A stretch of 64,000 bases of DNA from Pelolinea submarina (GCF_003966975.1 NZ_AP018437.1:620001-684000); one strand, 5' to 3'; positions 1 through 8,826 are shown, counted from the first letter of the stretch. The notes: a model not told the origin generated them from the sequence alone. Program-made: numbers and translations.

Positions 1-362
1 TGTCCATGAGCATCGGCTCGCAGCCTGACTGTGAACTGTTCACCACAGAAGAAATTCCGAACGCGGATAATAATTGGATCGGCATGAACACCGGTGGTTC
101 CAATTTTATCGGGTATACAAGCACGGCGTACGATACGGCATGTGGTGCTGCCCGGACGGCTGGGTTGGACCAGGCGGCTTATACACGTGAAATTCAAAAC
201 ACGTTATTGGATTTATCCAGTGAATTGCCTTTTATCCCGCTTTTCCATCATCAAAACTTTTTATTGGTGAAAAACAATTTGTGCGCAGATGAAGGCTTGA
301 ATTCGTTGGAAAAGATATTATCTTCTATCGATACCTTTAGCCCAAATATCATTTGCAATTAG
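1..362 (+). CDS. Peptide ABC transporter substrate-binding protein, C-terminal end (partial)
   Basis: The reading frame is open from the left edge and stops at 360-362, so only about 119 C-terminal residues are visible. The text NWIGMNTGG, then a short helix-rich stretch and SSELPFIPLFHHQNF, resembles the last 100 residues of family 5 extracellular solute-binding proteins (DppA/OppA), where the chain returns to the first lobe and ends with 'iPl...' strand elements. No lipobox or N-lobe can be judged because the start is outside the window. It precedes two ATPase genes by about 100 bases that carry a promoter, so it may be a second binding protein for the same transporter or the last gene of a preceding unit. 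Family assignment is moderately sure; substrate unknown. Confidence 0.7.
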   Translation, partial: SMSIGSQPDCELFTTEEIPNADNNWIGMNTGGSNFIGYTSTAYDTACGAARTAGLDQAAYTREIQNTLLDLSSELPFIPLFHHQNFLLVKNNLCADEGLNSLEKILSSIDTFSPNIICN

Positions 363-410
363 AAGTCATATACAATAAGATAAAAACCATATCGTAAAAA
401 TATATCAAAA

Positions 411-439
411 TTGACATTCATTTTTAATTATTGTAAAAT
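411..439 (+). promoter_or_regulatory. Sigma70-type promoter of the peptide-transporter operon
   Basis: TTGACA at 411-416 and TAAAAT at 434-439 are separated by exactly 17 bases, inside an AT-rich gap of about 105 bases. Transcription would begin near 446, giving a leader of roughly 23 nt with the SD GAGAGG before the ATG at 469. Confidence 0.75.
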
Positions 440-468
440 CGTTTAATTTCCGAGAGGACAATTGTTGC

Positions 469-1470
469 ATGAATGGTAACAAGAAGACATTGCTTGAAGT
501 AAAGAATCTTGAGACAAGTTTTTCAACATGGGAAGGAATGGTTCATGCTGTAAATGGAGTCTCTTTTAAGCTCTCTGAAGGGGAAACATTAGGAATAGTT
601 GGAGAGAGCGGTTGTGGAAAAAGTGTTACAGTCCTTTCCCTGCTTCGTTTGATCCAATCCCCCCCCGGAAAAATCGTGAACGGAACAGCTTTTTTCAACG
701 GTAAAGATTTAATGAAAATGACTGAAAAAGAGCTGAATGAGGTCCGAGGCTCCCAAATCAGTTTGATTTTTCAAGATCCGATGACATTTTTCAATCCTGT
801 TCTGACAATTGGCGAACAGGTCATGGAACCGTTGAAACTTCATCTAGGCGTGTCTGAAGCGGATGCCCAAGCAAGAGCGATTGAAATTCTGAACATGGTG
901 GGCATCTCTAATCCAGAGGAACGATTAAAAGATTACCCCTATCAATTTTCCGGTGGAATGCGTCAACGTGCCATGATTGCCATGGCACTAATTTGTTCAC
1001 CTCAAATTCTCATTGCGGATGAACCAACTACCGCTTTGGACGTAACCGTTCAAGCTCAAATTGTTGACCTCGTGAAGAAACTCCGGGATGAGTTGGGCAT
1101 GTCCATTATTTGGATCACTCATGACCTGGGGATCGTAGCGGGATTAGTCGACCGTGTTGCCGTTATGTACGCCGGTTATATCGTTGAGACGGCGGACGTG
1201 ATGGAATTATATAAGAATCCAAGGCATCCCTATACCATAGGCCTTCTGGGAAGCCTTCCACGTTTGGATGAAACTGAGCGCAGGAAATTGGCATCCATTG
1301 ATGGTATTCCGCCAGTACTTTTCCGATCTGCCTCAACTTGTCCGTTTGCCCCACGCTGCCCTTATCGAATTGACCGTTGTTTCAATGAAAACCCAATGCT
1401 TCGAAATGTTGGCGATGGGCACGAGATTGCTTGCTGGGTGGATGTGGTAAATCACAAGGAGCAGGTGTAA
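469..1470 (+). CDS. dppD: Oligo/dipeptide ABC transporter ATPase, DppD type
   Basis: This is a 333-residue cytoplasmic ATPase that energises peptide import together with the next ATPase. Walker A is GESGCGKS (residues 45-52), the signature is FSGGM, and Walker B is ILIADEPTTALD followed by the H-loop WITHDLG. The C-terminal oligopeptide-transporter extension is present: RHPYTIGLLGSLP, then the cysteine-bearing CPFAPRCPYRIDRC segment found in OppD/DppD. The ATG at 469 follows the SD GAGAGG. The gene is followed after 6 bases by the second ATPase. The order ATPase-ATPase-binding protein-permease-permease is less usual than the enterobacterial A-B-C-D-F order but common in other phyla. Family certain, peptide class inferred. 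Confidence 0.93.
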   Translation: MNGNKKTLLEVKNLETSFSTWEGMVHAVNGVSFKLSEGETLGIVGESGCGKSVTVLSLLRLIQSPPGKIVNGTAFFNGKDLMKMTEKELNEVRGSQISLIFQDPMTFFNPVLTIGEQVMEPLKLHLGVSEADAQARAIEILNMVGISNPEERLKDYPYQFSGGMRQRAMIAMALICSPQILIADEPTTALDVTVQAQIVDLVKKLRDELGMSIIWITHDLGIVAGLVDRVAVMYAGYIVETADVMELYKNPRHPYTIGLLGSLPRLDETERRKLASIDGIPPVLFRSASTCPFAPRCPYRIDRCFNENPMLRNVGDGHEIACWVDVVNHKEQV

Positions 1471-1476
1471 AAAACA

Positions 1477-2490
1477 ATGAAGAATGGTGAAGTTCTTTTA
1501 GATGTAAAAGAATTGGTTCAATATTTTCCAATTCGCCGCGGTGTACTGCAAAAAGTAGTTGGTTACGTCCATGCTGTTGACGGAATTAGTTTTGATATTA
1601 AGCGGGGAGAAACATTGGGTTTAGTAGGCGAATCCGGATGCGGAAAAACCACAACCGGACGTTCAATTTTACAGCTATACAAACCGACGAGTGGGCAAGT
1701 CATTTTCGACGGTATGAATTTGGTGGAATTAAATGGAAAGAAGATGCGGGAGGAACGCAAAAAGATCCAGATGATTTTCCAGGATCCGTATGCCAGCCTG
1801 AATCCGCGCATGACGGTTGAGGAAATCGTCGGCGAGCCATTAAAAATCCATAAAATTGTTGAAAATTCCGAAATTCGGAATAAAGTAAAAGAGTTGCTGG
1901 AACTTGTACGGTTAAATCCGGCTTATATTGACCGATACCCCCACGAATTTTCCGGCGGACAACGCCAAAGAATCGGCGTCGCCAGGGCTTTAGCGCTTAA
2001 CCCCGAGTTAATTGTTTGCGATGAACCTATTTCCGCTTTGGATGTGTCGGTGCAGGCGCAAATTGTAAATATGTTGGAGGAATTGCAGTCCGAGATGAAT
2101 CTGACGTATTTATTCATTGCGCATGATCTTTCTGTTGTGAAACATATCAGCGATCGCGTGGCTGTGATGTATTTGGGGGTGATAATGGAAATGACGAGCC
2201 GCGATGAACTGTACAGCAATCCATTGCATCCTTATACAATCGCCCTGCTGTCCGCTGTTCCTATACCTGATCCTGAAAAAGAAATTAACCGGAAACGTAT
2301 TATTTTGGAAGGTGATGTACCTTCCCCGGTAGATCCGCCTTCGGGATGCCGGTTTAGGACAAGATGCCCATTGGCTCAGGAAATCTGTGCAAAAGAACGT
2401 CCGGAATTTCGAGAAGTAAAACCAGGGCATTTTGTTGCGTGTCATCTTGTCAGGGAAATAACCCCTGGTGTATTTAGAGCTGAAATATAA
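1477..2490 (+). CDS. dppF: Oligo/dipeptide ABC transporter ATPase, DppF type
   Basis: This 337-residue protein is the partner ATPase of the preceding gene, forming the nucleotide-binding heterodimer beneath the two permeases. Walker A GESGCGKT lies at residues 51-58, the Q-loop is [12 protein letters not shown], the signature is FSGGQRQR and Walker B is [13 protein letters not shown]. The C-terminal [16 protein letters not shown] and the CRFRTRCP...C cysteine segment are diagnostic of DppF/OppF. It starts 6 bases after the upstream stop, so the two are co-transcribed. A 79-base gap to the binding protein gene contains an unpaired strong SD sequence (see 2503). Confidence 0.93.
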   Translation: MKNGEVLLDVKELVQYFPIRRGVLQKVVGYVHAVDGISFDIKRGETLGLVGESGCGKTTTGRSILQLYKPTSGQVIFDGMNLVELNGKKMREERKKIQMIFQDPYASLNPRMTVEEIVGEPLKIHKIVENSEIRNKVKELLELVRLNPAYIDRYPHEFSGGQRQRIGVARALALNPELIVCDEPISALDVSVQAQIVNMLEELQSEMNLTYLFIAHDLSVVKHISDRVAVMYLGVIMEMTSRDELYSNPLHPYTIALLSAVPIPDPEKEINRKRIILEGDVPSPVDPPSGCRFRTRCPLAQEICAKERPEFREVKPGHFVACHLVREITPGVFRAEI

Positions 2491-2502
2491 ATATATTTTA
2501 TT

Positions 2503-2512
2503 AAAGGAGGTG
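2503..2512 (+). promoter_or_regulatory. Orphan strong Shine-Dalgarno sequence upstream of the peptide-binding protein
   Basis: AAAGGAGGTG lies 67 bases before the ATG at 2570, which has its own SD (GGAGG at 2560-2564). A short TTG-initiated frame from 2526 (15 codons) would end in a TGA at 2571-2573 that overlaps the ATG of the next gene, so the element may drive a leader peptide, or the SD itself may protect the 5' end of the mRNA. The same arrangement recurs at 20233, 39396 and 59348. Confidence 0.55.
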
Positions 2513-2569
2513 GTTCAATCGAACGTTGTGGTTAGTAGTAAATAAATCAAAATTTCTCTGGAGGAGAAC

Positions 2570-4579
2570 ATGAATAAGAAAATATTGACAATTCTGAGTA
2601 TGTTATTAGTCTTCGGAATGCTCCTGGTTTCTTGTGGCTCAAGCGCTGAACCTGCTGCTGCTGAACCAACGACAGCCGAAGAACCTGCCGCTGCTGAAGA
2701 AGCACCGGCAGCTGCTGCATTTGCATCCAAGGATCCGACCACTTACACTATGGCAACTATTGGTGAACCGGATACATTGGATCCCGCGATCGATTATGAA
2801 ACCGCCGGCAGCGAAATCTCCCAAAATGTGTATGAGACTCTGGTCTTCTACAAAAGGGATAGCGCGACTGAATTTATTCCTATGCTGGCTTCAGATTGGA
2901 CAGAATCAGAAGATGGCTTGACCTATACATTTACGATTCGCGATGGTGTAACTTTCCACAATGGCGATCCGTTGACCGCTTCTGACGTGGCTTATTCTAT
3001 TCAGAGAGTGCTGCTGAATGGTGATACAAACTCTCCTTCTCTGCTTCTCTCAGAGCCTTTCCTGGGAATCGGCATTGTTGATGTTTCAATGCTGATTGAT
3101 CCGGAAGGTGGTCTGATTGATTCGCGCGAAGCGATGCAGGCTGTAGATCCGGCAACATTGACCTCTGTCTGCGAGCAGGTAAAGGCAGCCGTTGTGGCTG
3201 ACGAAGCGGCAGGTACTGTGACCATGACCCTGGCACAGCCTTACGGACCTTTCATCGCTTCACTTGCTCACACCGTTGCTTCGATCGTTGATCAGAGCTG
3301 GACAGCCGAACAAGGTGCATGGGATGGCTCTTGCGATACATGGCAGAATTTCTATGCGACGACATGGGAAAATACCCCCTTGGCTGAAATCACCAACGGT
3401 ACCGGCCCCTTCATGTTGGAATCCTGGGATCATGCTACCCAGACACTTGTCCTGTTGCGCAATGACAATTACTGGCGGACAGAACCGCTGTGGGATGGCG
3501 CCCAAACCGGTAACGCAAAACTGGAGCGCGTTGTGATCCAGGGCGTGGATGAGTGGGGTACCCGCTTCTCCATGCTGCAGGCTGGTGATGCAGATTCTGC
3601 TGTAGTTCCGATTGCCAACGTATCCCAAGTGGATCCCATGGTTGGTGAAAGAACCGATTACGAATTGGCCGCGGGTGCCTTTGGCGATATGTATGCAACT
3701 GAAACCCCCGACCAACCGCTGCGTTTGTTCTATGCCGCTCCCGGTTTGCTGCGCGGTGATATTCTGATGACCGAGCAGATCGAAGCTGCGGAAGATGGCA
3801 GCCAATTTACCGGCACCGGCAATTTGGATGGCGGCAAGGGTATTCCTTCCGATTTCTTCCTGGATGAGCATATCCGCAAAGCCTTCAACTACTGCATGGA
3901 CTGGGAAACAATGATCCAGGACTTCTATCAGGGTGATGCCGTACGCACCGCGTACTCGCTTGTTCTGCCTGGAGAAATTGGCTATAACGTTGATGATCCC
4001 ATGTATGCATACGATCCGGACAAATGCGCTGAGGAATTTAAAGCTTCAGCTCAGGTTGATTCCGCCGGAAATAACGTATGGGATACCGGTTTCCATTTCA
4101 CAGCCGTATGGAACGAAGGCAACACTGCCCGCCAGACTGCTTTGACAATCCTCTCGGATTCCCTGAAGAAAGTCAACCCGAAATTCGAAATGGAAGTACT
4201 TTCGATGCCTTGGGCATCCATGCTGCACTACTACCAGGCCCGTCAGCTGCCTATGTACATGATTGGCTGGCAGGAAGATATTCATGATCCGCACAACTGG
4301 TATTCGCCCTATTTGGTTGGGACCTATGGCAATAACTTTGCCTTCCCCGATGATGTCAAAGCTGGATTCATCGACTATGTAAACCGCGGTGTTGCAGCAA
4401 CTTCTGCGGAAGCTCGTACAGAAATCTATCACGAGCTGAACCAAAAAATCTATGATTATGCGCCTATCATCAACGGCCCTGTGGCGACCAACCGCCATTA
4501 TGAACAGCGCTGGGTGAACGGTTACTATTTCAACCCGCTTTACGGCGGCTTCTACTATTACGAAATGTCGAAAAACTAA
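2570..4579 (+). CDS. dppA: Peptide-binding lipoprotein, SBP family 5
   Basis: This 669-residue protein captures the solute outside the membrane and delivers it to the DppBC-type channel. A lipoprotein signal runs over residues 1-23 (hydrophobic segment, then LVSCG with the lipidated Cys), followed by an Ala/Glu/Pro-rich tether of about 30 residues. The mature part begins with the family 5 pattern (GEPDTLDPAIDYE, then ISQNVYETLVFY, LASDWTESEDG and FTIRDGVTFHNGDPL). It is longer than typical DppA (about 535), with insertions in the central lobe. The SD CTGGAGGAG at 2558-2566 sets the start. A strong stem-loop follows the stop codon, which fits high expression of the binding protein relative to the permeases. 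Substrate not predictable. Confidence 0.93.
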   Translation: MNKKILTILSMLLVFGMLLVSCGSSAEPAAAEPTTAEEPAAAEEAPAAAAFASKDPTTYTMATIGEPDTLDPAIDYETAGSEISQNVYETLVFYKRDSATEFIPMLASDWTESEDGLTYTFTIRDGVTFHNGDPLTASDVAYSIQRVLLNGDTNSPSLLLSEPFLGIGIVDVSMLIDPEGGLIDSREAMQAVDPATLTSVCEQVKAAVVADEAAGTVTMTLAQPYGPFIASLAHTVASIVDQSWTAEQGAWDGSCDTWQNFYATTWENTPLAEITNGTGPFMLESWDHATQTLVLLRNDNYWRTEPLWDGAQTGNAKLERVVIQGVDEWGTRFSMLQAGDADSAVVPIANVSQVDPMVGERTDYELAAGAFGDMYATETPDQPLRLFYAAPGLLRGDILMTEQIEAAEDGSQFTGTGNLDGGKGIPSDFFLDEHIRKAFNYCMDWETMIQDFYQGDAVRTAYSLVLPGEIGYNVDDPMYAYDPDKCAEEFKASAQVDSAGNNVWDTGFHFTAVWNEGNTARQTALTILSDSLKKVNPKFEMEVLSMPWASMLHYYQARQLPMYMIGWQEDIHDPHNWYSPYLVGTYGNNFAFPDDVKAGFIDYVNRGVAATSAEARTEIYHELNQKIYDYAPIINGPVATNRHYEQRWVNGYYFNPLYGGFYYYEMSKN

Positions 4580-4605
4580 ACAAGGGTTAATCGACAGAAA
4601 AAAAG

Positions 4606-4635
4606 AAGGGTCTGGGTTGCAAAACCCAGACCCTT
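4606..4635 (+). promoter_or_regulatory. Perfect 13-bp stem-loop between binding protein and permease genes
   Basis: The arms at 4606-4618 and 4623-4635 are perfectly complementary and enclose a GCAA (GNRA-type) tetraloop. No U-run follows on the + strand, so it is better read as an mRNA 3'-end stabiliser or partial attenuator than as a full terminator. It lies 26 bases after the stop of the binding protein and before the permease ATG at 4664. Confidence 0.7.
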
Positions 4636-4663
4636 AGAAACAAGATAATCTGCTGGAATTATT

Positions 4664-5734
4664 ATGACGACTTATATTATCCGACGTATTTTATTAGTCC
4701 CGTTGCTATTATTTGGTGTAACAATACTCATTTTTGGAATGCTGCAATTTTTACAGCCTGCTGAAAGAGCAGCTTTATATATCCGGGATATTCCTAAAAA
4801 TCCGGAAGCATTGGAATCTGTCATTAGAAATTATGGATTGGATCAACCTCTCTACGTGCAATATTGGAATTGGCTGGTTGGCCGTAAAAACCTTACAACC
4901 GGAGAGATCAGCGGTGGAATATTGCGGGGCGATTTTGGCTATTCACGCGTGGGATCTGAGCCAGTTATCGATATGATCAAGAACAGGTTCCCTGCAACCT
5001 TGGAATTGGCATTATGGGCTTTTCTCCCGATTATTGGTGTGGGTGTTTGGCTGGGCGTTGAGTCAGCAACACATCATAATAAATTCATCGACCAGTTCGC
5101 ACGTGTTTTTAGTATCATTGGATATTCTTTCCCTGTCTTTGTATTTGGTTTGTTGGCGTTGATGCTTTTCTATGGAAAATTACAGTGGTTTCCTCCCGGA
5201 AGATTTTCCAACTGGGTGTTGGCGGAAATCAATACCGGTACATTTACTCAATACACAAAGATTATGACGTTGGATGCTTTACTTAATTGGCGCTTGGATA
5301 TTTTCTGGGACGCTATCAGGCACCTCATCCTTCCTGTAATTACTCTTTCGTATGTAAGCTGGGCTTCATTCCTGCGCGTAACTCGTTCTTCTATGCTGGA
5401 ATCTCTCCATCAAGATTACATGGTCACTGCCAAAGCTAAAGGACTCCCGGAAAGAGATGCAGTCAGACGGCATGCTTTGCCGAACGCCTTGATTCCGGTC
5501 GTAACCCTGGCTGGCTTTACTGTGGTTATGTTGTTGGGCGGTGTTGTGATCACTGAGACGATTTTCAACTTCCCCGGAATCGGTTCGGCCGCGGCTGAAG
5601 CAGCAGCCCAATTGGATGTGGTAACTGTTCTTGGATTTGCATTATTTAACGGTTTTATATTGATTTTCGCAAACTTAGTATCGGATATCTTGTACGCTGT
5701 GGTAGATCCGCGCGTGCGTTTATCATCATTATGA
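4664..5734 (+). CDS. dppB: Peptide ABC transporter permease, DppB type
   Basis: This 356-residue inner-membrane protein is one half of the peptide channel. It opens with the DppB/OppB pattern (TTYIIRRILLVPLLLFGVTILIF, first helix) and an extracytoplasmic domain containing YGLDQPLYVQYWNWL. Five further hydrophobic segments follow. The EAA loop that contacts the ATPase is visible as YMVTAKAKGLPERDAV...HALPNALIP (about residues 250-280). It ends with DPRVRLSS, as in the family. The SD is weak (CTGGA), consistent with lower translation than the upstream binding protein. It is followed 12 bases later by the second permease. Confidence 0.93.
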   Translation: MTTYIIRRILLVPLLLFGVTILIFGMLQFLQPAERAALYIRDIPKNPEALESVIRNYGLDQPLYVQYWNWLVGRKNLTTGEISGGILRGDFGYSRVGSEPVIDMIKNRFPATLELALWAFLPIIGVGVWLGVESATHHNKFIDQFARVFSIIGYSFPVFVFGLLALMLFYGKLQWFPPGRFSNWVLAEINTGTFTQYTKIMTLDALLNWRLDIFWDAIRHLILPVITLSYVSWASFLRVTRSSMLESLHQDYMVTAKAKGLPERDAVRRHALPNALIPVVTLAGFTVVMLLGGVVITETIFNFPGIGSAAAEAAAQLDVVTVLGFALFNGFILIFANLVSDILYAVVDPRVRLSSL

Positions 5735-5746
5735 GGTGAAAGCTAG

Positions 5747-6853
5747 ATGAGTGAAGTAACTAACCAACCCAGAAGGAAATCTCCAGTTGAATCCCTTTCC
5801 CAGGAGAGTCGGGAGAAATTAAAGAATTTAAACGCGGACATTATATCAACTCGCAAAATTGGCCGCGTTGAGAGATTTTTCGGGAAAGAAAATTATCGGA
5901 TATTAAAAGGGTTGGTAACCACCCCTACCTCAATTGTGGGGTTAATCTTAATTGCTTTCTTTGTCTTGATTGCCCTGGCAGCACCTGTAATTGCCCCACC
6001 CCTCCCCAACACAGACCCTTATCAGATGCCTCGCGATGGATATAGCGCTCAACCCAAACCGCCAATGAGCGAATGGAAAAGTGATGTTCCCCCCACACCG
6101 GGTTGGTACACATTCTTTACCGGTAAGGAGGAATGGGTGCATTTGATGGGTACTTCCTCCAATGCTTACGATATTTTCTATGGAGTCATTTGGGGTACTA
6201 GGACTGCATTGAAAACCGGCGTTATTATCGAATTCATCACTTTGCTGATAGGCATCCTGGTTGGATCTTTCGCGGCATATTACGGAGGTAAAGTTGATAA
6301 TATCGTCATGCGGATAGTTGACATCTTCATGACATTGCCGTTCCTGTTGGCAGCATTGATTCTGGCTGCTGTATTAATGCCTGTGTTGGGAAGGAGCACG
6401 GTTCCTTCTGTGATTGCCTTGACTGCCTTCGGTTGGATGAATTATGCCCGTTTGATCCGCGGCGATATCCTGACCGTAAAAGAACGCGATTATGTATTGG
6501 CAGCGCGGGTTATTGGTGTGAAAGACCGCAATATTCTATTCAAACACATTATCCCAAATGCCATCTTCCCCACACTCGTCATTGCATCGATGGATATCGG
6601 TACTTACGTACTTAATTTTGCTGCTCTGTCGTTTTTGGGAATTGGCACGCAAATTGGGTATGCGGATTGGGGCCAGATTCTCAGCTTCGCACGTGACTGG
6701 ATAACCCAATTAGGCACCTATTGGTATATTGTTGTCTATCCCGGCATTGTGCTGGTTTTGTTTGTACTGGGTTGGAATTTGGTAGGAGATGCAGTCCGCG
6801 ATGTGATGGATCCGAAATTGCGGAAATTGCAGGAAAGCTCTCAAGAAGGATAA
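5747..6853 (+). CDS. dppC: Peptide ABC transporter permease, DppC type
   Basis: This 368-residue protein is the partner permease. It has a cytoplasmic N-terminus of about 60 residues, a first helix (IVGLILIAFFVLIALAAPVI) and a longer than usual extracytoplasmic loop rich in Pro (about residues 85-125), followed by the conserved HLMGTSSNAYDIF segment (family form 'HplGTD..GrD'). The EAA loop is RDYVLAARVIGVKDRN...HIIPNAIFP. A GAGGTGA SD at 5732-5738 sets the start. It is the last gene of the unit. No terminator is evident before the tRNA gene, about 75 bases downstream. Confidence 0.92.
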   Translation: MSEVTNQPRRKSPVESLSQESREKLKNLNADIISTRKIGRVERFFGKENYRILKGLVTTPTSIVGLILIAFFVLIALAAPVIAPPLPNTDPYQMPRDGYSAQPKPPMSEWKSDVPPTPGWYTFFTGKEEWVHLMGTSSNAYDIFYGVIWGTRTALKTGVIIEFITLLIGILVGSFAAYYGGKVDNIVMRIVDIFMTLPFLLAALILAAVLMPVLGRSTVPSVIALTAFGWMNYARLIRGDILTVKERDYVLAARVIGVKDRNILFKHIIPNAIFPTLVIASMDIGTYVLNFAALSFLGIGTQIGYADWGQILSFARDWITQLGTYWYIVVYPGIVLVLFVLGWNLVGDAVRDVMDPKLRKLQESSQEG

Positions 6854-6871
6854 TCAGGATTTTTCAATTCC

Positions 6872-6900
6872 TTCGCAAGCCGTCTTTAATGTGTTAAAAT
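6872..6900 (+). promoter_or_regulatory. Likely promoter of the tRNA-Gln gene
   Basis: TTCGCA (6872-6877) and TAAAAT (6895-6900) are 17 bases apart. The expected start near 6907 precedes the mature tRNA 5' end (6929) by about 22 nt. The -35 match is partial. Confidence 0.5.
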
Positions 6901-6928
6901 TCTTACCCGTTCATGCAACCGGTATCAC

Positions 6929-6999
6929 TGGGGCGTGGTGCAATGGCAGCACACCGGACTTTGAATCCGTGGATCTTGGTTCGACTCCGAGCGCCCCAG
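6929..6999 (+). tRNA. trnQ: tRNA-Gln (anticodon TTG)
   Basis: Seventy-one bases fold as a cloverleaf. The acceptor is TGGGGCG (6929-6935) paired with CGCCCCA (6992-6998), the weak U1-A72 pair being typical of tRNA-Gln. The D stem is GTGC/GCAC. The anticodon loop CTTTGAA has anticodon TTG at 6961-6963, and the T-arm loop is TTCGACT. One C-U mismatch lies at the base of the anticodon stem. The discriminator is G and the CCA end is not fully encoded (CCT follows). A T-run at 7002-7007 may end transcription. Confidence 0.95.
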
Positions 7000-7042
7000 C
7001 CTTTTTTCCCTCAAACTCTCTATGCCAGTAAGGTGAAATCTC

Positions 7043-8401
7043 ATGAACAAATCAGACCAAAAAATCGACATTGTTATCCTCGCGGCTGGGCTGGGTACCC
7101 GCATGAAATCCAGTAAGCCTAAAGTGTTGCATGAGTTGTTGGGCAAACCCATGGTGGCATATATTCTGGATGCGGTCAAAGACCTGTGTGCAGATCCGGC
7201 GGTTATCATTGTTGGCAACCAAGCAGAACTTGTACGCGAAACCCTGGGCGATCAGGCGCGTTACGCGCTGCAGGAACCGCAGCTGGGCACGGCCGACGCG
7301 GTCAAGTGTGCCCGTGAAACGCTGCAGGGTAAATCGGACATGGTGCTGGTCGCCAATTCGGATTTCCCGCTGATTCGCCCGGAAACGTACCGGGCATTGG
7401 TGGAAAAACACCTGGCCAGCGGCGCGGTATTGACCATTTCCACTGTCATCACTGAAGACCCGCGTGGTTTTGGCCGTATCGTGCGCGATGCGGATGGCAA
7501 AGTCTGCAAGATTGTGGAAGAAAAAGCGGCTTCTCCCGAAGAACTGGCTATCACAGAAGTCAACTCCAATCCCTACTGTTTCCAGGCTGATTGGCTGTGG
7601 AAATCTCTGGATCGCATCAAGAAATCCGCTGTTGGCGAGTATTACCTGACCGACCTGGTTGAACTGGCTTATCAGGAAGGCGCCTTTGTGGATGCCTTTG
7701 AAATTGAGGATGAAGAGGAATCCATCGGTATTAACAACCGCGTCAATCTGGCGGACGCCATGCGCGTCGCGCAGAAACGCATCAATGAAAAATGGATGCT
7801 GGAAGGCGTGACCATGATTGACCCCCAAAGGGTTTATATCGAAAGCGGTGTAACCTTGGGCAAGGATACGGTGCTCTATCCAGAAGTCTACCTGAAGGGC
7901 AGCACCACTATTGGGGAAGGCTGCGAGCTGGGGCCTTCGGTTATGATTGAGGATACGGAAATCGGCGATTTCGTAAAAATCAAATACGCCGTATTGGAAA
8001 AAGCCAAAGTGGAAAACCACGTGGATATGGGGCCATTTGGGCATTTACGCAAAGGCGCGCACTTGGGTGAACATGTCCATATGGGCAACTTCGGCGAGGT
8101 AAAGAATTCTTATTTGGGCGAAGGCACTAAGATGGGCCACTTCTCCTATATGGGCGACGCCCAGGTGGGCAAGGATGTCAACATCGGCGCGGGCACCATC
8201 ACATGTAACTTCGACGGCGAAAATAAATTTAAAACTGAAATTGGCGATGACGTTTTCATCGGCAGCGATACCATGTTGGTGGCGCCGTTGAAAATCGGCA
8301 AAGGCGCGAAGACCGGAGCCGGTGCCGTGGTTACCCATGATGTGGAAGCGGACACGGTTGTGGTGGGTGTGCCGGCCCGACCGCATAAAAAAGAGTCGTA
8401 A
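7043..8401 (+). CDS. glmU: Bifunctional UDP-GlcNAc pyrophosphorylase / glucosamine-1-P N-acetyltransferase
   Basis: GlmU makes UDP-N-acetylglucosamine for the cell wall in the cytoplasm: it acetylates glucosamine-1-phosphate and then couples it to UTP. The 452-residue chain has both domains. The N-terminal nucleotidyltransferase shows LAAGLGTRM (residues 13-21) and, further on, KPKVLHELLGKPM and NSDFPL. From about residue 250 the C-terminal left-handed beta-helix hexapeptide repeats begin, including MGPFGHLRKG, GHFSYMGD (the His of the acetyltransferase site) and NIGAGTITCNFDG. The SD AAGGTG at 7030 sets the start. It heads a housekeeping run with cdd and recO, with gaps of about 20 bases. 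Confidence 0.97.
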   Translation: MNKSDQKIDIVILAAGLGTRMKSSKPKVLHELLGKPMVAYILDAVKDLCADPAVIIVGNQAELVRETLGDQARYALQEPQLGTADAVKCARETLQGKSDMVLVANSDFPLIRPETYRALVEKHLASGAVLTISTVITEDPRGFGRIVRDADGKVCKIVEEKAASPEELAITEVNSNPYCFQADWLWKSLDRIKKSAVGEYYLTDLVELAYQEGAFVDAFEIEDEEESIGINNRVNLADAMRVAQKRINEKWMLEGVTMIDPQRVYIESGVTLGKDTVLYPEVYLKGSTTIGEGCELGPSVMIEDTEIGDFVKIKYAVLEKAKVENHVDMGPFGHLRKGAHLGEHVHMGNFGEVKNSYLGEGTKMGHFSYMGDAQVGKDVNIGAGTITCNFDGENKFKTEIGDDVFIGSDTMLVAPLKIGKGAKTGAGAVVTHDVEADTVVVGVPARPHKKES

Positions 8402-8421
8402 ATCAGAAAGGCGGCGTTGCA

Positions 8422-8826
8422 GTGAATATTACCCCTGAACAAAAAAAGGATTTGGTTCGCATCGCGAAGCAGGTACGCAAATGGGCTTACGTTCCATATT
8501 CCAACTATCCGGTTGGCGCGGCATTATTGACCGAATCGGGCCGTATTTATGAAGGCGTCAATGTGGAAAATGCGGCATACCCGGTGACAAACTGCGCCGA
8601 ACGCACGGCCATATTTAACGCAGTGACCAATGGCGAGAAAGACTTCAAGGCCATCGCCGTTGTGACCGAAAACGGCGGTATGCCCTGCGGATCCTGCCGG
8701 CAGGTGATGGCGGAATTCAACCTGGACATGCTGGTTATTGTTGCGGACGAAAAAGAAAATATCATTTCAGAGACACGCTTATCTGATTTACTGCCGGGTG
8801 CTTTCACACCCAGGGATTTGAAATAA
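8422..8826 (+). CDS. cdd: Cytidine deaminase
   Basis: This homotetrameric-type, 134-residue enzyme hydrolyses cytidine or deoxycytidine to uridine in pyrimidine salvage. The zinc site is complete: NCAERTA supplies the first Cys and the catalytic Glu, and PCGSCRQV gives the other two Cys. The N-terminal VPYSNYPVGAALL and ENAAYPV are the substrate-binding motifs of the family. Translation starts at a GTG (8422) preceded by AAAGGCGG. It sits 20 bases after glmU and 16 before recO, so all three are probably one transcript. Confidence 0.96.
   Translation: MNITPEQKKDLVRIAKQVRKWAYVPYSNYPVGAALLTESGRIYEGVNVENAAYPVTNCAERTAIFNAVTNGEKDFKAIAVVTENGGMPCGSCRQVMAEFNLDMLVIVADEKENIISETRLSDLLPGAFTPRDLK

Noticed and set aside
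7052-8044. A 330-codon open frame on the minus strand
   Set aside because: It lies antisense within glmU, whose protein matches its family throughout; the antisense text is rich in His/Phe/Gln as expected for a codon shadow.
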